The notes: generated by a model not told the origin, from the letters alone. A DNA stretch of 64,000 bases from Pseudomonas benzenivorans (GCF_900100495.1 NZ_FNCT01000005.1:282808-346807); one strand, 5' to 3'. Shown: positions 52,493 through 61,757, counted from the stretch's first letter. A program made the numbers and translations.

Positions 52493-53571
52493 AGTGCTCC
52501 GGCTTCCTGCGTGAGTCTCGCACAAGGATAGCGTAGACAAGTGAAGTGGCGGCCGTCACGGCGCTCCACGCTGAGACTGGCAGTCGGCCCGAAAAGTGCC
52601 GCAAGGCGTGCATCGATATTGCCCAACGCCTGCCGTGTCCCGCGCGAGGGTTGCTGGGTGTCGTGCTCTTGATACGGGTTGCTGACGCACAAGTGGAACA
52701 CCCCCTCGCGGTAACTGGCATCGACCCGCACCAGGCCACCCTCGATGCGCGGTTGAATGCCGTAGATCAGCGCATTCTCCAGCAAAGGCTGCAAGGTCAG
52801 CTGTGGAATCGGCAGATCGCTGGGCACATCGAGAACCTCCCATTGCAACTGTAGTCGTTCGCCGAGGCGATAGTGCTCGATCGACAAATAACGCTTGGCC
52901 AGCTCCAGCTCCTCGCTCCAGGACACCAGGCTGCCGGGCTTGGCCAGGCTGGCGCGAAACAGGTCGGACAGATCCAGCACCGCCTGCTCGGCCTTGTACG
53001 GATCGACCGCCACCAGGCTGGCGATGCTGTTCAGGCTGTTGAACAGGAAGTGCGGGCGGATCCGCGCCTGCAGGGATTCGATGCGCGCACGTAACTCCGC
53101 CTGTTCCTGCCGCCGCCATTGGCTCTGTAGATAGAAATAGCGTAGCAGCAGCGCCGACATGATCATGCTGATCAGTGCGTGGCGCAGGTACAGGTTGACC
53201 TCGCCGGCGTGCGGCAGCGGCCCGCCGAGGTCGTAGAAGTCCGCCACCGCGGTGCAGATCAGGGTCAGTCCGACCACGATCGCGCAGCACAGGCCGCCGG
53301 CCAGCGCCGCGTGCAGGCGCGCCAGTAGCGGGCGCAGACGGCAGAGCAGCGCCGCCGAGAGCAGCACGTTCCACTGCACGAACAGCGAGGTCAGCGCCAG
53401 GCGTACCCAGTCGAAACCGGGCAACATCGGCTCGGCCAGCACCAATACCAATACCAGCAGCTCGGCCAGCAGCACCATGCTCAGCAGCGCTTCCGGCTGG
53501 CAGAGTTCCGGGACGAAGAAGTCGTTGCTGGGCGCCGCGGTGTTTTTCGGGTTGAACCATTGAATATGCAT
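52489..53571 (-). CDS. algZ: Sensor kinase AlgZ (FimS)
   Basis: 360 residues with about four membrane helices in the first 150, then a His_kinase-type domain. The phospho-acceptor His174 is in RIRPHFLFNSLNSIA. The N-box QPLLENALIYGI is present, but the DxGxG ATP motif is replaced by SNPYQE; in P. aeruginosa AlgZ is likewise atypical. It is the cognate sensor of AlgR, with 4-bp overlap to algR. The gene is divergent from argH. Confidence 0.94.
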   Translation of the reverse strand: MHIQWFNPKNTAAPSNDFFVPELCQPEALLSMVLLAELLVLVLVLAEPMLPGFDWVRLALTSLFVQWNVLLSAALLCRLRPLLARLHAALAGGLCCAIVVGLTLICTAVADFYDLGGPLPHAGEVNLYLRHALISMIMSALLLRYFYLQSQWRRQEQAELRARIESLQARIRPHFLFNSLNSIASLVAVDPYKAEQAVLDLSDLFRASLAKPGSLVSWSEELELAKRYLSIEHYRLGERLQLQWEVLDVPSDLPIPQLTLQPLLENALIYGIQPRIEGGLVRVDASYREGVFHLCVSNPYQEHDTQQPSRGTRQALGNIDARLAALFGPTASLSVERRDGRHFTCLRYPCARLTQEAGAL

Positions 53572-53731
53572 CGGCGCAGTTTCCGCGTAGCCCGGTCAGG
53601 CGGCAAGCCGGCCAGCCCCGGCCGGGCAAAATAAAGCGCCGAAATGCCGCCCCGCCGAGCAAAGTGTGACCGGACCAACACTGCCCCGCCGCTGCCGGCG
53701 GGGTCGATGGCGGAAACCGCCGCGGCGATTT

Positions 53732-53880
53732 TGCCCGTTAGCCTGAAAGTCGCGCAGCGACGACCTCCTTTGTCCTTCTCCCCTTGGGAGAAGGTGGCGC
53801 GCAGCGCCGGATGAGGGAGGCGGGCATGCCACGAAGGCTTTCATGATTCATGGGTGTCACTCGTGGCATGCCCGTTAGCC
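53732..53880. repeat. Repeat element flanked by a 12-bp direct repeat, upstream of argH
   Basis: TGCCCGTTAGCC occurs at 53732-53743 and again at 53869-53880. The intervening 125 bases hold CTGAAAGTCGCGCAGCGACG, CTTCTCCCCTTGGGAGAAGG (hairpin) and GGTGGCGCGCAGCGCCGGAT, all shared with the broken copy at 27425, and a perfect 14-bp inverted repeat CGGGCATGCCACGA (53821-53834) with TCGTGGCATGCCCG (53861-53874). It has no coding potential. The flanking repeat looks like a target-site duplication or recombination footprint. It fills much of the 370-bp algZ-argH gap. Confidence 0.75.
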
Positions 53881-53941
53881 CTGTTATTATCCACGGACTT
53901 TTCCGCCACGCCCGAATCAGCGCACCAGCCGAGCGAATCCC

Positions 53942-55336
53942 ATGAGCACAGAGAAGACCAACCAATCCTGGGGCGGCCGCTTCAGCGAGCCCGTCGACGC
54001 CTTCGTCGCCCGCTTCACCGCCTCCGTCGACTTCGACAAACGCCTGTACCGCCACGACATCATGGGTTCGATCGCCCATGCGACCATGCTGGAAAAGGCC
54101 GGGGTGCTCAGCACCGCCGAGCGCGACAGCATCATCGACGGCCTGCAGCAGATCCAGGGCGAAATCGAGGCCGGCCAGTTCGACTGGCGCGTCGACCTGG
54201 AAGACGTGCACATGAACATCGAGGCGCGCCTGACCGACCGCATCGGCATCACCGGCAAGAAGCTGCACACCGGCCGTAGCCGCAACGACCAGGTGGCCAC
54301 CGACATCCGCCTGTGGCTGCGCGACGAGATCGACCTGATCCTCGCCGAGATCACTCGCCTGCAGCAGGGCCTGCTGGATCAGGCCGAGCGTGAGGCGGAG
54401 ACCATCATGCCCGGCTTCACCCACCTGCAGACCGCCCAGCCGGTGACCTTCGGCCACCACCTGCTGGCCTGGTTCGAAATGCTCAGCCGCGACTACGAGC
54501 GCCTGGTCGACTGCCGCAAGCGCACCAACCGCATGCCGCTGGGTTCGGCGGCGCTGGCCGGTACCACCTACCCGATCCAGCGCGAGATCACCGCCCAGCT
54601 GCTCGGCTTCGACGCGGTCGGCGGCAACTCGCTGGACGGCGTCTCGGATCGCGACTTCGCCATCGAGTTCTGCGCCGCCGCCGCGCTGGCGATGATGCAC
54701 CTGTCGCGCTTCTCCGAAGAGCTGGTGCTGTGGACATCCGCGCAGTTCCAGTTCATCGACCTGCCGGATCGTTTCTGCACCGGCTCCTCGATCATGCCGC
54801 AGAAGAAGAACCCAGACGTGCCGGAGCTGGTGCGCGGCAAGAGCGGCCGGGTGTTCGGCGCGCTGATGGGCCTGCTGTGCCTGATGAAAGGCCAGCCGCT
54901 GGCCTACAACAAGGACAACCAGGAAGACAAGGAACCGCTGTTCGACGCCGCCGACACCCTGCGCGACTCGCTGCGCGCCTTCGCCGACATGATCCCGGCA
55001 ATCAAGCCCAAGCACGCGATCATGCGCGAGGCGGCACTGCGCGGTTTCTCCACCGCCACCGACCTGGCCGACTACCTGGTGCGCAAGGGCCTGCCGTTCC
55101 GCGACTGCCACGAGATCGTCGGGCATGCGGTGAAATACGGCGTGGACAGCGGCAAGGACCTGGCCGAGATGAGCCTGGACGAACTGCGCCAGTTCAGCGC
55201 GCAGATCGAGCAGGACGTGTTCGCCGTGCTGACCCTGGAAGGCTCGGTCAACGCCCGCGACCACATCGGCGGCACCGCACCGAACCAGGTGCGCGCGGCG
55301 GTCAAGCGCGGCCAGCAACTGCTCGCCGGCCGCTAA
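53942..55336 (+). CDS. argH: Argininosuccinate lyase
   Basis: 464 residues, full length. ArgH splits argininosuccinate to arginine and fumarate, the last step of arginine synthesis. The fumarase/aspartase signature [12 protein letters not shown] is at about 281-292, and [14 protein letters not shown] and [16 protein letters not shown] are present. The gene is divergent from algZ. No other arg gene is near, as is normal in pseudomonads. Confidence 0.98.
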   Translation: MSTEKTNQSWGGRFSEPVDAFVARFTASVDFDKRLYRHDIMGSIAHATMLEKAGVLSTAERDSIIDGLQQIQGEIEAGQFDWRVDLEDVHMNIEARLTDRIGITGKKLHTGRSRNDQVATDIRLWLRDEIDLILAEITRLQQGLLDQAEREAETIMPGFTHLQTAQPVTFGHHLLAWFEMLSRDYERLVDCRKRTNRMPLGSAALAGTTYPIQREITAQLLGFDAVGGNSLDGVSDRDFAIEFCAAAALAMMHLSRFSEELVLWTSAQFQFIDLPDRFCTGSSIMPQKKNPDVPELVRGKSGRVFGALMGLLCLMKGQPLAYNKDNQEDKEPLFDAADTLRDSLRAFADMIPAIKPKHAIMREAALRGFSTATDLADYLVRKGLPFRDCHEIVGHAVKYGVDSGKDLAEMSLDELRQFSAQIEQDVFAVLTLEGSVNARDHIGGTAPNQVRAAVKRGQQLLAGR

Positions 55337-55347
55337 GCCCGGCTAGT

Positions 55348-55371
55348 CACGCGGAGCCCGTGCGCCGCGTG
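55348..55371. terminator. GC hairpin between convergent argH and glutathione transferase genes
   Basis: CACGCGG (55348-55354) pairs with CCGCGTG (55365-55371) with a 10-base loop. It lies 12 bp after the argH stop and 4 bp from the opposing stop. A T-tract is lacking, so the terminator call rests on position. Confidence 0.4.
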
Positions 55372-55374
55372 CTG

Positions 55375-56040
55375 TCAGGCTTTCGCCTTGGCCTGCGCCA
55401 TCGCCAGAAATGCCGGCATGGCCGCCTCCTTGTCCGCGGCGATGCACTTGACGTGCGGGTTCTGGTTGAGCAGCGCGAGCAGTTCGTGGGCAGAAGAGAA
55501 GTCGGCGAGCAGGTCGAGATTGAACAGCTTCTTTGCCACCCCGCAGGCCAGGTCGATGCTGTAGAGGAAGTAGATATCCGCCAGGCTGAAGCTGTCACCC
55601 GCCACGTACGGGGTGAAGCGGCCATGGCGTTTGAGCGTGGCGATACCGGCCAGCAGTTCGGCCTTGCAGCGGGTCTTCAGCGCCTCGGCAATCTCCATCC
55701 CGAAAAAGGCCTCCGGGTAGCCGAGGCGCGCCGGCAGCTCGATATACAGCTCGATTTCCTTCATCAGCGCGCGCACCTGGGCACGGGCGAACGGCTCGTG
55801 TGGCAGCAGGGCCTTGCCGGCGCCGCACTCTTCCAGGTAGTCGAGGATAGCGCTGGTCTCGTTGATGAAGCCCTGCTCGACGCCCAGCACCGGCACCTTG
55901 CCGCGCGGGCTGATGCCGAGGAACTCGTCGCTCTGGTTGCCGTACAGGGTGACGACCTCGAACGCCAGGCCCTTCTCCAGCAAGGCCAGCTTGACCATAT
56001 TGAAGTAGTTGCTGACCGCGAATCCGTAGAGTTTGAACAT
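55375..56040 (-). CDS. Glutathione S-transferase family protein
   Basis: 221 residues from the ATG at 56040. The thioredoxin-like half has MFKLYGFAVSNYFNMVKLALLEKG (core KLYGFAVSNYFNMVKLAL), the cis-Pro in GKVPVLGVEQGFINETSAILDYLEE (split: GKVPVLGVEQGFINETSAI), and an all-helical second half with SFSLADIYFLYSID. The active-site residue is probably Ser or Asn near 11-13. The substrate is unknown. An MFKLYG start is also seen in SspA-like proteins. Confidence 0.88.
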   Translation of the reverse strand: MFKLYGFAVSNYFNMVKLALLEKGLAFEVVTLYGNQSDEFLGISPRGKVPVLGVEQGFINETSAILDYLEECGAGKALLPHEPFARAQVRALMKEIELYIELPARLGYPEAFFGMEIAEALKTRCKAELLAGIATLKRHGRFTPYVAGDSFSLADIYFLYSIDLACGVAKKLFNLDLLADFSSAHELLALLNQNPHVKCIAADKEAAMPAFLAMAQAKAKA

Positions 56041-56183
56041 GGGGGCAGGCTCCAGCCGGCGAACAGGACATCCAGATCTTATAGCCGCGCGCGCGGCATG
56101 ACCGCCAGCCACATCAGACCGGTGAATGGCGCATCTGGCGACACGCTGGCACACTGCACGCTCAGTCCACGGATAAGCCGAGC

Positions 56184-56462
56184 ATGAGCGAACACGACGA
56201 TCACGAAGACGAGGCCGTTGCCGAAGCCGCCCTGACCCAGGCCATCGAGAACCAGATCGAGGCCGGGGAGCCGCCGGCGGCACTGGCCACACTGAACAAG
56301 CTGAGCCTGGTCGGCTATGAGCGCGAGGAAATCCTGCAGTTGATGGCCCTGGTGCTGGCCCATGAGGTCAAGGCCATGCTGCGCGATAACCGCCCGTTCG
56401 ACCGCGACGGCTACGAGCAGGCCCTGCGCGCCTTGCCGACGTTGCCGGAAGAGATGCCCTGA
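56184..56462 (+). CDS. Conserved Pseudomonas hypothetical protein
   Basis: 92 residues, acidic N-terminus (MSEHDDHEDEAVAEAALTQA) followed by helices with LNKLSLVGYEREEILQLMA and a final RALPTLPEEMP. No domain is recognised. Coding bias and position between the GST and cyaA genes, where PAO1 has small hypothetical genes, support it. It looks like a cytoplasmic helical protein. Confidence 0.75.
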   Translation: MSEHDDHEDEAVAEAALTQAIENQIEAGEPPAALATLNKLSLVGYEREEILQLMALVLAHEVKAMLRDNRPFDRDGYEQALRALPTLPEEMP

Positions 56463-56581
56463 GCCGCACCGAGCCCTGCACCGGACCGCGCGGCTCGCTA
56501 CACTGGAAAAACCTGCGGCCTGACTCCACCCGTCGGACGCATGCGCTGCCCGACCGATCATCACAAGAACCTGGAGCACTT

Positions 56582-56827
56582 ATGTCCTTTACCCCTGAGC
56601 TGGTTGCTGAACTGGAACTCCTCGCGCTGTTCAACCTGGGCAACACCCAGGAAGGCCTCAAAGTTCACCATGTCGCCGCGCCGCAAGCGATCGCCGCGGC
56701 CAAACGCCTGCACGACAAAGGCCTGGTCACCCAGGAGGATGGTGGCTACCTGACCAGCCTCGGCCTGGATGCCGCCGAACACGCACAGGCCCTGTTGACC
56801 ATCCTCACCGTGTCCGAAACCGCCTGA
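56582..56827 (+). CDS. TIGR02647 family DNA-binding-like protein
   Basis: 81 residues. FTPELVAELELLALFNLGN at the start is the family signature; a winged-helix-like centre (IAAAKRLHDKGLVTQEDGGYLTSLG, core AKRLHDKGLVTQEDGG) and a C-terminal helix follow. The family is confined to pseudomonads and relatives and is annotated as DNA-binding without direct proof here. Strong GGAG site before the ATG. Confidence 0.85.
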   Translation: MSFTPELVAELELLALFNLGNTQEGLKVHHVAAPQAIAAAKRLHDKGLVTQEDGGYLTSLGLDAAEHAQALLTILTVSETA

Positions 56828-56954
56828 CCCGCTCTGCCATCTCCCCTCCGCCGATCGGCCTTCGCCCATCGGCGGACGGGCGATCCAGCGGCGGGCACTG
56901 CACCGCAGCGCTGGCGACTGATAATCTTGCGGCATCCTCCAGCCGAGCGCCCGC

Positions 56955-59810
56955 ATGACCCGCACCCAGGAAATCCGCCCGGATCTCGACGACGGCATCG
57001 ACCGCAAGGTGCTGGCGCAGTTGCGGGCGCGTTTTCTCAAGGTCAACGACGGCCGCCTGGCGCGTGCCATGCAGGCGCTGTCGACGCGCCAGCAACTGGT
57101 GCTCACGCTTTTGCCGCTGCTGTTCCACGTCAACCACCCGCTGCTGCCGGGCTATGTCTCCGGGCTGACCCCGGCCGGCCTGAGTGGCTACGAGCCGGGT
57201 GCAGAGGTGCTCGCCGAGGCCCAGCGCCTGACCCGCTCCTTCGCCTACAAGGCGCAGCGCGGCAAGCCGGCGCTGCCGATTCACGGGCTGTTCCTGATGG
57301 GCAGCCTGGGCACCGTGGCCCAGGCCGAGCAGAGCGACATGGACCTGTGGGTCTGCCATAGCCCCGACCTCAGCCCGCGGGAAACCGCCGAACTGCGCAA
57401 GAAATGCGACCTGCTGGAAAGCTGGGCGGCAACCCTGGGCGCCGAGGTGCATTTCTTCCTGGTCGACCCGCAGCGCTTCAGCGCCGGCGAGCGCGAGGCC
57501 AAGCTGACTTCGGACGACTGCGGCACCACCCAGCACTACCTGTTGCTCGACGAGTTCTACCGTACGGCGATCTGGCTGGCCGGTCGCACCCCGCTGTGGT
57601 GGCTGGTACCGGCGTACGAGGAGGCGCGCTACCAGGACTACACCAGCACCCTGCTGAACAAGCGTTTCATCCGCGCCGAGGAGGTGCTCGACCTCGGCCA
57701 CCTGGCGCGGATCCCGCCGGCGGAATTCATCGGCGCCGGCATGTGGCAACTGTTCAAGGGCATCGAGTCGCCCTACAAGTCGGTGCTCAAGTTGCTGCTC
57801 ACCGAGGTCTATGCCAGCGAACACCCCAAGGTCGAATGCCTGTCGCTGCGCTTCAAGCAGGCGGTCTATGCCAATCGCCTCGACCTCGACGAGCTCGACC
57901 CCTACATGGTGGTCTACCGGCGCCTAGAGGAATACCTGAGCACCCGCGGCGAAGGCGAACGCCTGGAGCTGATCCGCCGCTGCCTCTACCTGAAGGTCAA
58001 CAAGAAGCTCAGCCGGCCGCCGCGTGACCGCCGCAAGAGCTGGCAGCGCCTGCTGCTGGAACGCCTGACCGGCGACTGGCAGTGGGACAGCCGGCAACTG
58101 GCGATGCTCGACAGCCGCAGTCAGTGGAAGATGCGCCAGGTCAGCGCCGAGCGGCGCATGCTGGTCAACGAATTGACCTACAGCTACCGTTTTCTCTCGC
58201 AATTCGCCCGCAGCGAACACGCCGGCAGCTCGCTCAACAGCCGCGACCTCGGCGTGCTCGGCCGGCGCCTGTATGCCGCCTTCGAGCGCAAGGCCGGCAA
58301 GGTCGAGTTCATCAACCCGGGCATCGCCCCGGACCTGGCCGAAGACACCCTGACCCTGGTCCACTGCCCCAACCCGGAAACCCCCGAGGAAAACCAGTGG
58401 GCGCTGTTCAACGGCAGCCTCGGCGCCCAGGAGTGGCCGGACTTCGCCCCGCTCAAGCGGGCCCGCGAGCTGATCGAGCTGCTCGCCTGGTGCCACCGCA
58501 ACGGGGTGATCGACAGCAGCACGCGGCTGTCGCTGCACCCCGGCAGCAGCGACCTCGGCGAGTTCGAACTGTCCAACCTGCTGAGCAGCCTGCAGCAGGC
58601 GTTGCCGCTGCCACTGCCCGCAGTCGGCGAAGCCGCGCTGTTGCGCGCCAGCGCGCCGCGCGAGGTGCTGCTGCTGGTCAACGTCGGCCTCGACCCGCTC
58701 AAGCAGCACAGCCAGATGAACGTGCACATGACCACCGAGCGGACCGATGCCCTGGGCTATTCCGGGGTGCGCGAGAACCTGGTCCTGACCCTCGACCAGG
58801 TCAGCCTGAACAGCTGGAACGAACTGCTGGTCAGCCGCTACCACGGCCCCCACGCGCTGCTCGACTGCCTGCGCGACTTCCTCAACAGCCTGCCGGCCGG
58901 GGCTGACAAGCCCAATCTGCGCGTGCGCTGCTTCTGCCGCAACCGCGCCAGCGCCATCGCCGAGCGGGTCGAGGAACTGTTCCGCGACACTCTCGGCAAC
59001 TTCGGCGGCGAGCAGCGCAACCGCTACCTGCTGCAAATCAAGCAGCACTACCACGTGCTCGAACTGATTCCCGGCCAGGTCCGCCACACCTCGCTGAACG
59101 GCCTGCCGGCGCTGCTCGAGCACCTCGGCGAGGAGCAGTCGGGATACAGCCCGTTGCATCTGGATCGCAATGCCCTGGAAGGCGAGGACCTGGCCCTGAT
59201 CCTGGCGCAGGGTCGACCGGCCTGCATCCAGGTGTTCTACCGCCTGCACGAGGCCAGCGAGCAGGCCGAGTTGACCGTGCTCGACGAACACAACGCGGTG
59301 TGGCGCCAGCGCGTGCCGTTCCGCGACGAGCAGAGCCTGCTGACGCCCCTGCAACGCTTCCTGCAGTCGCTGTTGTACCGGCGCAACGCCCTGTTGCCGC
59401 TGGATAACCCGCAGCCCCTGGCGCCCCTCGAGGTGCTCTATTACCAGCTGCTACCCGCGGCGCCGCTGCGCGCGCAGCAGCTGGAGCGCCGCCCGCCGCC
59501 GCAGGCGCCGGTGAGCCATCCGTTCTATGACGTCCAGGCGATTGTCGAGCCGGCCGGCGGCAAGCGGGTGCAGGTGACCTTGTACTGCAACCACCGCGAG
59601 TTTTCCGAGCTGGAGTACGCCGGCGATCTGTTCGCCGCCGTGGCCCGGCATATCCTCGCCCAGCGCCGCGACGGCGAGCGCTATCCCTGCTACATCACCG
59701 ACCTCGACCTCTCCGCGGTGCTCGGCGAGGGCCAGGCGCAGACCGTGCATTACCTGCGCTACAAGGCCAAGCTGGAAGAAGCGCTGAACCATGCGCTGCA
59801 AAGAGCCTGA
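56955..59810 (+). CDS. cyaA: Class I adenylate cyclase
   Basis: 951 residues, full-length class I enzyme. N-terminal catalytic half with LMGSLGTVAQAEQSDMDLWVCH near 114-135 (nucleotidyltransferase Gly-Ser and Asp-x-Asp), and a C-terminal regulatory half that in enterobacteria responds to the sugar phosphotransferase system. It makes cAMP for the CRP/Vfr regulator. In P. aeruginosa this is the lesser cyclase next to CyaB. It is a single gene with about 14 bp from promoter-like GATAAT to the ATG. Confidence 0.96.
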   Translation: MTRTQEIRPDLDDGIDRKVLAQLRARFLKVNDGRLARAMQALSTRQQLVLTLLPLLFHVNHPLLPGYVSGLTPAGLSGYEPGAEVLAEAQRLTRSFAYKAQRGKPALPIHGLFLMGSLGTVAQAEQSDMDLWVCHSPDLSPRETAELRKKCDLLESWAATLGAEVHFFLVDPQRFSAGEREAKLTSDDCGTTQHYLLLDEFYRTAIWLAGRTPLWWLVPAYEEARYQDYTSTLLNKRFIRAEEVLDLGHLARIPPAEFIGAGMWQLFKGIESPYKSVLKLLLTEVYASEHPKVECLSLRFKQAVYANRLDLDELDPYMVVYRRLEEYLSTRGEGERLELIRRCLYLKVNKKLSRPPRDRRKSWQRLLLERLTGDWQWDSRQLAMLDSRSQWKMRQVSAERRMLVNELTYSYRFLSQFARSEHAGSSLNSRDLGVLGRRLYAAFERKAGKVEFINPGIAPDLAEDTLTLVHCPNPETPEENQWALFNGSLGAQEWPDFAPLKRARELIELLAWCHRNGVIDSSTRLSLHPGSSDLGEFELSNLLSSLQQALPLPLPAVGEAALLRASAPREVLLLVNVGLDPLKQHSQMNVHMTTERTDALGYSGVRENLVLTLDQVSLNSWNELLVSRYHGPHALLDCLRDFLNSLPAGADKPNLRVRCFCRNRASAIAERVEELFRDTLGNFGGEQRNRYLLQIKQHYHVLELIPGQVRHTSLNGLPALLEHLGEEQSGYSPLHLDRNALEGEDLALILAQGRPACIQVFYRLHEASEQAELTVLDEHNAVWRQRVPFRDEQSLLTPLQRFLQSLLYRRNALLPLDNPQPLAPLEVLYYQLLPAAPLRAQQLERRPPPQAPVSHPFYDVQAIVEPAGGKRVQVTLYCNHREFSELEYAGDLFAAVARHILAQRRDGERYPCYITDLDLSAVLGEGQAQTVHYLRYKAKLEEALNHALQRA

Positions 59811-59831
59811 CCGGCCAGCGCGCCGGCCAGG

Positions 59832-60632
59832 CTAGCCGCGCATCGGCGCCTGCGGGTGTTGCAAGGCATACAGGTAGCAATCGCTGAGGCTGTGGTCGGC
59901 CGCCACGCCGGCGTAGCTGGCGGTGAAGGTGACCGCCAGGCCGAGGTGCTGGTAGAGCCAGTCGCCGGTCACCCCTGGCGGCACTTGCGGCACCAGATCG
60001 CTGTCGTTGACCAGGCGGAAGGTCGGCACCTGCAAGGCGTTGTAGTGGGCGGCGAAATCCGGCGCAGCGAGGCGCGGACTGGCGAAGTTGTAGTGCTGCA
60101 ACGGCAGGTCCGGCCAGCGCTCGCGCAAATCCAGCACCGCCAGACTCGACAGGGCGCAGCCCAGGCTATGCCCGCAGACCCACAGCGGCCCGTTCGGCTG
60201 CAGGCCGTCCAGCGCCTGCAAGGCCAGGTCGCGCAGCGAGGCGTAGAGCTTGAGGAAGCCGTCATGCACCTGGCCCACCCCGCCTTGCCAGGGATAGCTG
60301 CGCTGGTCGGCATCCAGGTCGTCCAGCCAATCCTGCACGCTGTCGGTGCCGCGGAACACCAGGTAGGTCTCGCCCTGCGGATCGCGCGCGGCAAAGCCGA
60401 ACGGCTCCGACTCGTTGAGAAAGTACAGCTCGCTGAGGATGCTCCAGACCGGCGCGGAAAAGCTCCAGCCTTCCATCTGCGGCGGCTGCCAGTGGAAATC
60501 CTGTGGCCGCCGCGGCCGGTCCTGGGCCTGCCATTGCGTGTACTGGTCGTAGGCCGCGCCGACCAACTGGGCGCAGAGCAACGCCTGCGGCAGGGCGAAA
60601 CCTTGGGGGAAATACAGGGGTAGACTGGACAT
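59832..60632 (-). CDS. Class 3 lipase
   Basis: 266 residues from the ATG at 60632, chosen because AAGGAGG lies five bases upstream; an ATG 33 bases earlier lacks it. The nucleophile elbow is GHSLG (154-158, Ser156) in LWVCGHSLGCALSSL, with the oxyanion loop YLVFRGTDSVQDWLDDLD and a late Asp in RLVNDSDLVPQVP. No signal peptide is seen, so it is probably cytoplasmic or exported by another route. Convergent with cyaA. Confidence 0.88.
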   Translation of the reverse strand: MSSLPLYFPQGFALPQALLCAQLVGAAYDQYTQWQAQDRPRRPQDFHWQPPQMEGWSFSAPVWSILSELYFLNESEPFGFAARDPQGETYLVFRGTDSVQDWLDDLDADQRSYPWQGGVGQVHDGFLKLYASLRDLALQALDGLQPNGPLWVCGHSLGCALSSLAVLDLRERWPDLPLQHYNFASPRLAAPDFAAHYNALQVPTFRLVNDSDLVPQVPPGVTGDWLYQHLGLAVTFTASYAGVAADHSLSDCYLYALQHPQAPMRG

Positions 60633-60704
60633 GCGGGCCTCCTTGCCGGATTGAAGTGCACTCAACTGTAGTTCATGGCGCCGGTGTTGCCGGCGACCAA
60701 TCGC

Positions 60705-61115
60705 TCAACGGTTGTATTCGCCGGCCGCTTCCGGCTGGTATTCCACCGCCAGCAGGGTCAGTTTCAGCAGCTTGCCGCCGGGCGCGGTCCAATCGATATG
60801 CTGGCCGACAGAGAGGCCGAGCAAGGCGCTGCCGACCGGCGCGAGGATCGACACCTTGCCGTCGCCACCGGCGTCCTGCGGGTAGACCAGGGTCAGGTGA
60901 TAGTCCTTGCCGCTGCTTTCCTCGCGGCAATGCACCCGCGAGTTCATGGTCACCACCCCCGGCGGTACCTCGTCGTGGCCGACCACGTCGGCACGATCCA
61001 GCTCCGCCTGCAGGGCCACGGCACCCGGCGTGGCGCCGTCCTCCAGGTTGTCGAGCAAACGCTGCAGACGCTGCAAATCGAGGCGGGTAATGGTGATCGA
61101 CGGTGTACTGCTCAT
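60705..61115 (-). CDS. rnk: Regulator of nucleoside diphosphate kinase (Rnk)
   Basis: 136 residues from the ATG at 61115. It has an N-terminal helix pair (LDLQRLQRLLDNLED) and a GreA/GreB C-terminal-type domain (VTMNSRVHCREESSGKDYHLTLVYPQDA, core VVTMNSRVHCREESSGKDY; SILAPVGSALLGLSVGQHI). Rnk binds RNA polymerase and raises nucleoside diphosphate kinase; in P. aeruginosa it was isolated through its effect on alginate. An intrinsic terminator lies upstream. Confidence 0.94.
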   Translation of the reverse strand: MSSTPSITITRLDLQRLQRLLDNLEDGATPGAVALQAELDRADVVGHDEVPPGVVTMNSRVHCREESSGKDYHLTLVYPQDAGGDGKVSILAPVGSALLGLSVGQHIDWTAPGGKLLKLTLLAVEYQPEAAGEYNR

Positions 61116-61145
61116 GGCGGGCGCGAGTCTCCTTTGCCGGATACG

Positions 61146-61180
61146 CAAAAAGCAAAACCCCGCTTTGGCTAGCGGGGTTT
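61146..61180 (-). terminator. Intrinsic terminator of the cyaY-DUF1289 unit
   Basis: AAACCCCGCT (61155-61164) pairs perfectly with AGCGGGGTTT (61171-61180). The minus-strand RNA then runs UUUUGCUUUUUGCG. This 10-bp stem lies 55 bp after the DUF1289 stop and separates it from rnk. Confidence 0.88.
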
Positions 61181-61234
61181 GGCGGGGTCTGAACCGACCG
61201 TAGCACAGCCGCCTAAATAAACAAGACCACTCGG

Positions 61235-61444
61235 TCAGTCCCCGCGCGGTCGCAGGCGCGCCTGGGCCTCCTGGCAAATGGCGCGTCGCCGCGAATTGTC
61301 GGCCGCGCCCCATTCGAGGATTTCCGCCAACAGGCGGCCACAGCCCAGGCACATGTCGCGGTCGTCCAGGCAGCACTGCCGGCGACATGGCGAGGCGACG
61401 GCCTCGGCCGCCGGTTCGCGGCGCTCAGAGTTCCTCGAACTCAA
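61235..61444 (-). CDS. DUF1289 small cysteine-rich protein
   Basis: 69 residues. The family pattern is SPCRRQCCLDDRDMCLGCGRLLAEILEW: four cysteines spaced C-x3-C...C-x2-C followed by a Glu-Ile-x-x-Trp. It resembles a small Zn- or iron-sulfur-binding module. Its start overlaps the cyaY end by 20 bp, so it is translated with frataxin. The function of DUF1289 proteins is unknown; context with CyaY favours a metal role. Confidence 0.85.
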   Translation of the reverse strand: MSSRNSERREPAAEAVASPCRRQCCLDDRDMCLGCGRLLAEILEWGAADNSRRRAICQEAQARLRPRGD

Positions 61445-61757
61445 GGTCGGCTCCCGATTGCTCCAGGGTGATGCGGGCGAGCATCTCGCCGAGCTGTTCG
61501 TCGCTGCTGTCGCAGATCCAGCGCTCGCTGGCCGGATCGTAATCGAAATGGAAACCGCCGGAGCGCGCCGCCACCCAGAGTTGGCGCAGGGGTTCCTGAC
61601 GGCTGAGGATCAGCTGCGTACCGTTCTCGAACCGCACGGTCAGCACCCCGGCGGAGTTTTCCAGGTCGAGGTCCAGGTCGCTGTCATCGAATATGTCCTC
61701 TACCGCCTGCTGCGCGGCATCGACCAGATCGTGAAAGCGGGCTTCGGTCAAACTCAT
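61425..61757 (-). CDS. cyaY: Frataxin-like protein CyaY
   Basis: 110 residues from the ATG at 61757; a much longer frame upstream is spurious. The N-terminal acidic ridge (EDIFDDSDLDLDLENSAG) binds iron, and the beta sheet contains LTVRFENGTQLILSRQEPLRQLWVAA (core FENGTQLILSRQEPLRQLWVA) and SGGFHFDY. CyaY modulates iron delivery to the IscS-IscU iron-sulfur assembly machinery. It overlaps the DUF1289 gene and is divergent from lptM-lysA. Confidence 0.95.
   Translation of the reverse strand: MSLTEARFHDLVDAAQQAVEDIFDDSDLDLDLENSAGVLTVRFENGTQLILSRQEPLRQLWVAARSGGFHFDYDPASERWICDSSDEQLGEMLARITLEQSGADLEFEEL

Noticed and set aside
57924..59354. A 476-codon minus-strand frame inside cyaA
   Set aside because: Shadow of cyaA, no ribosome site or family similarity.
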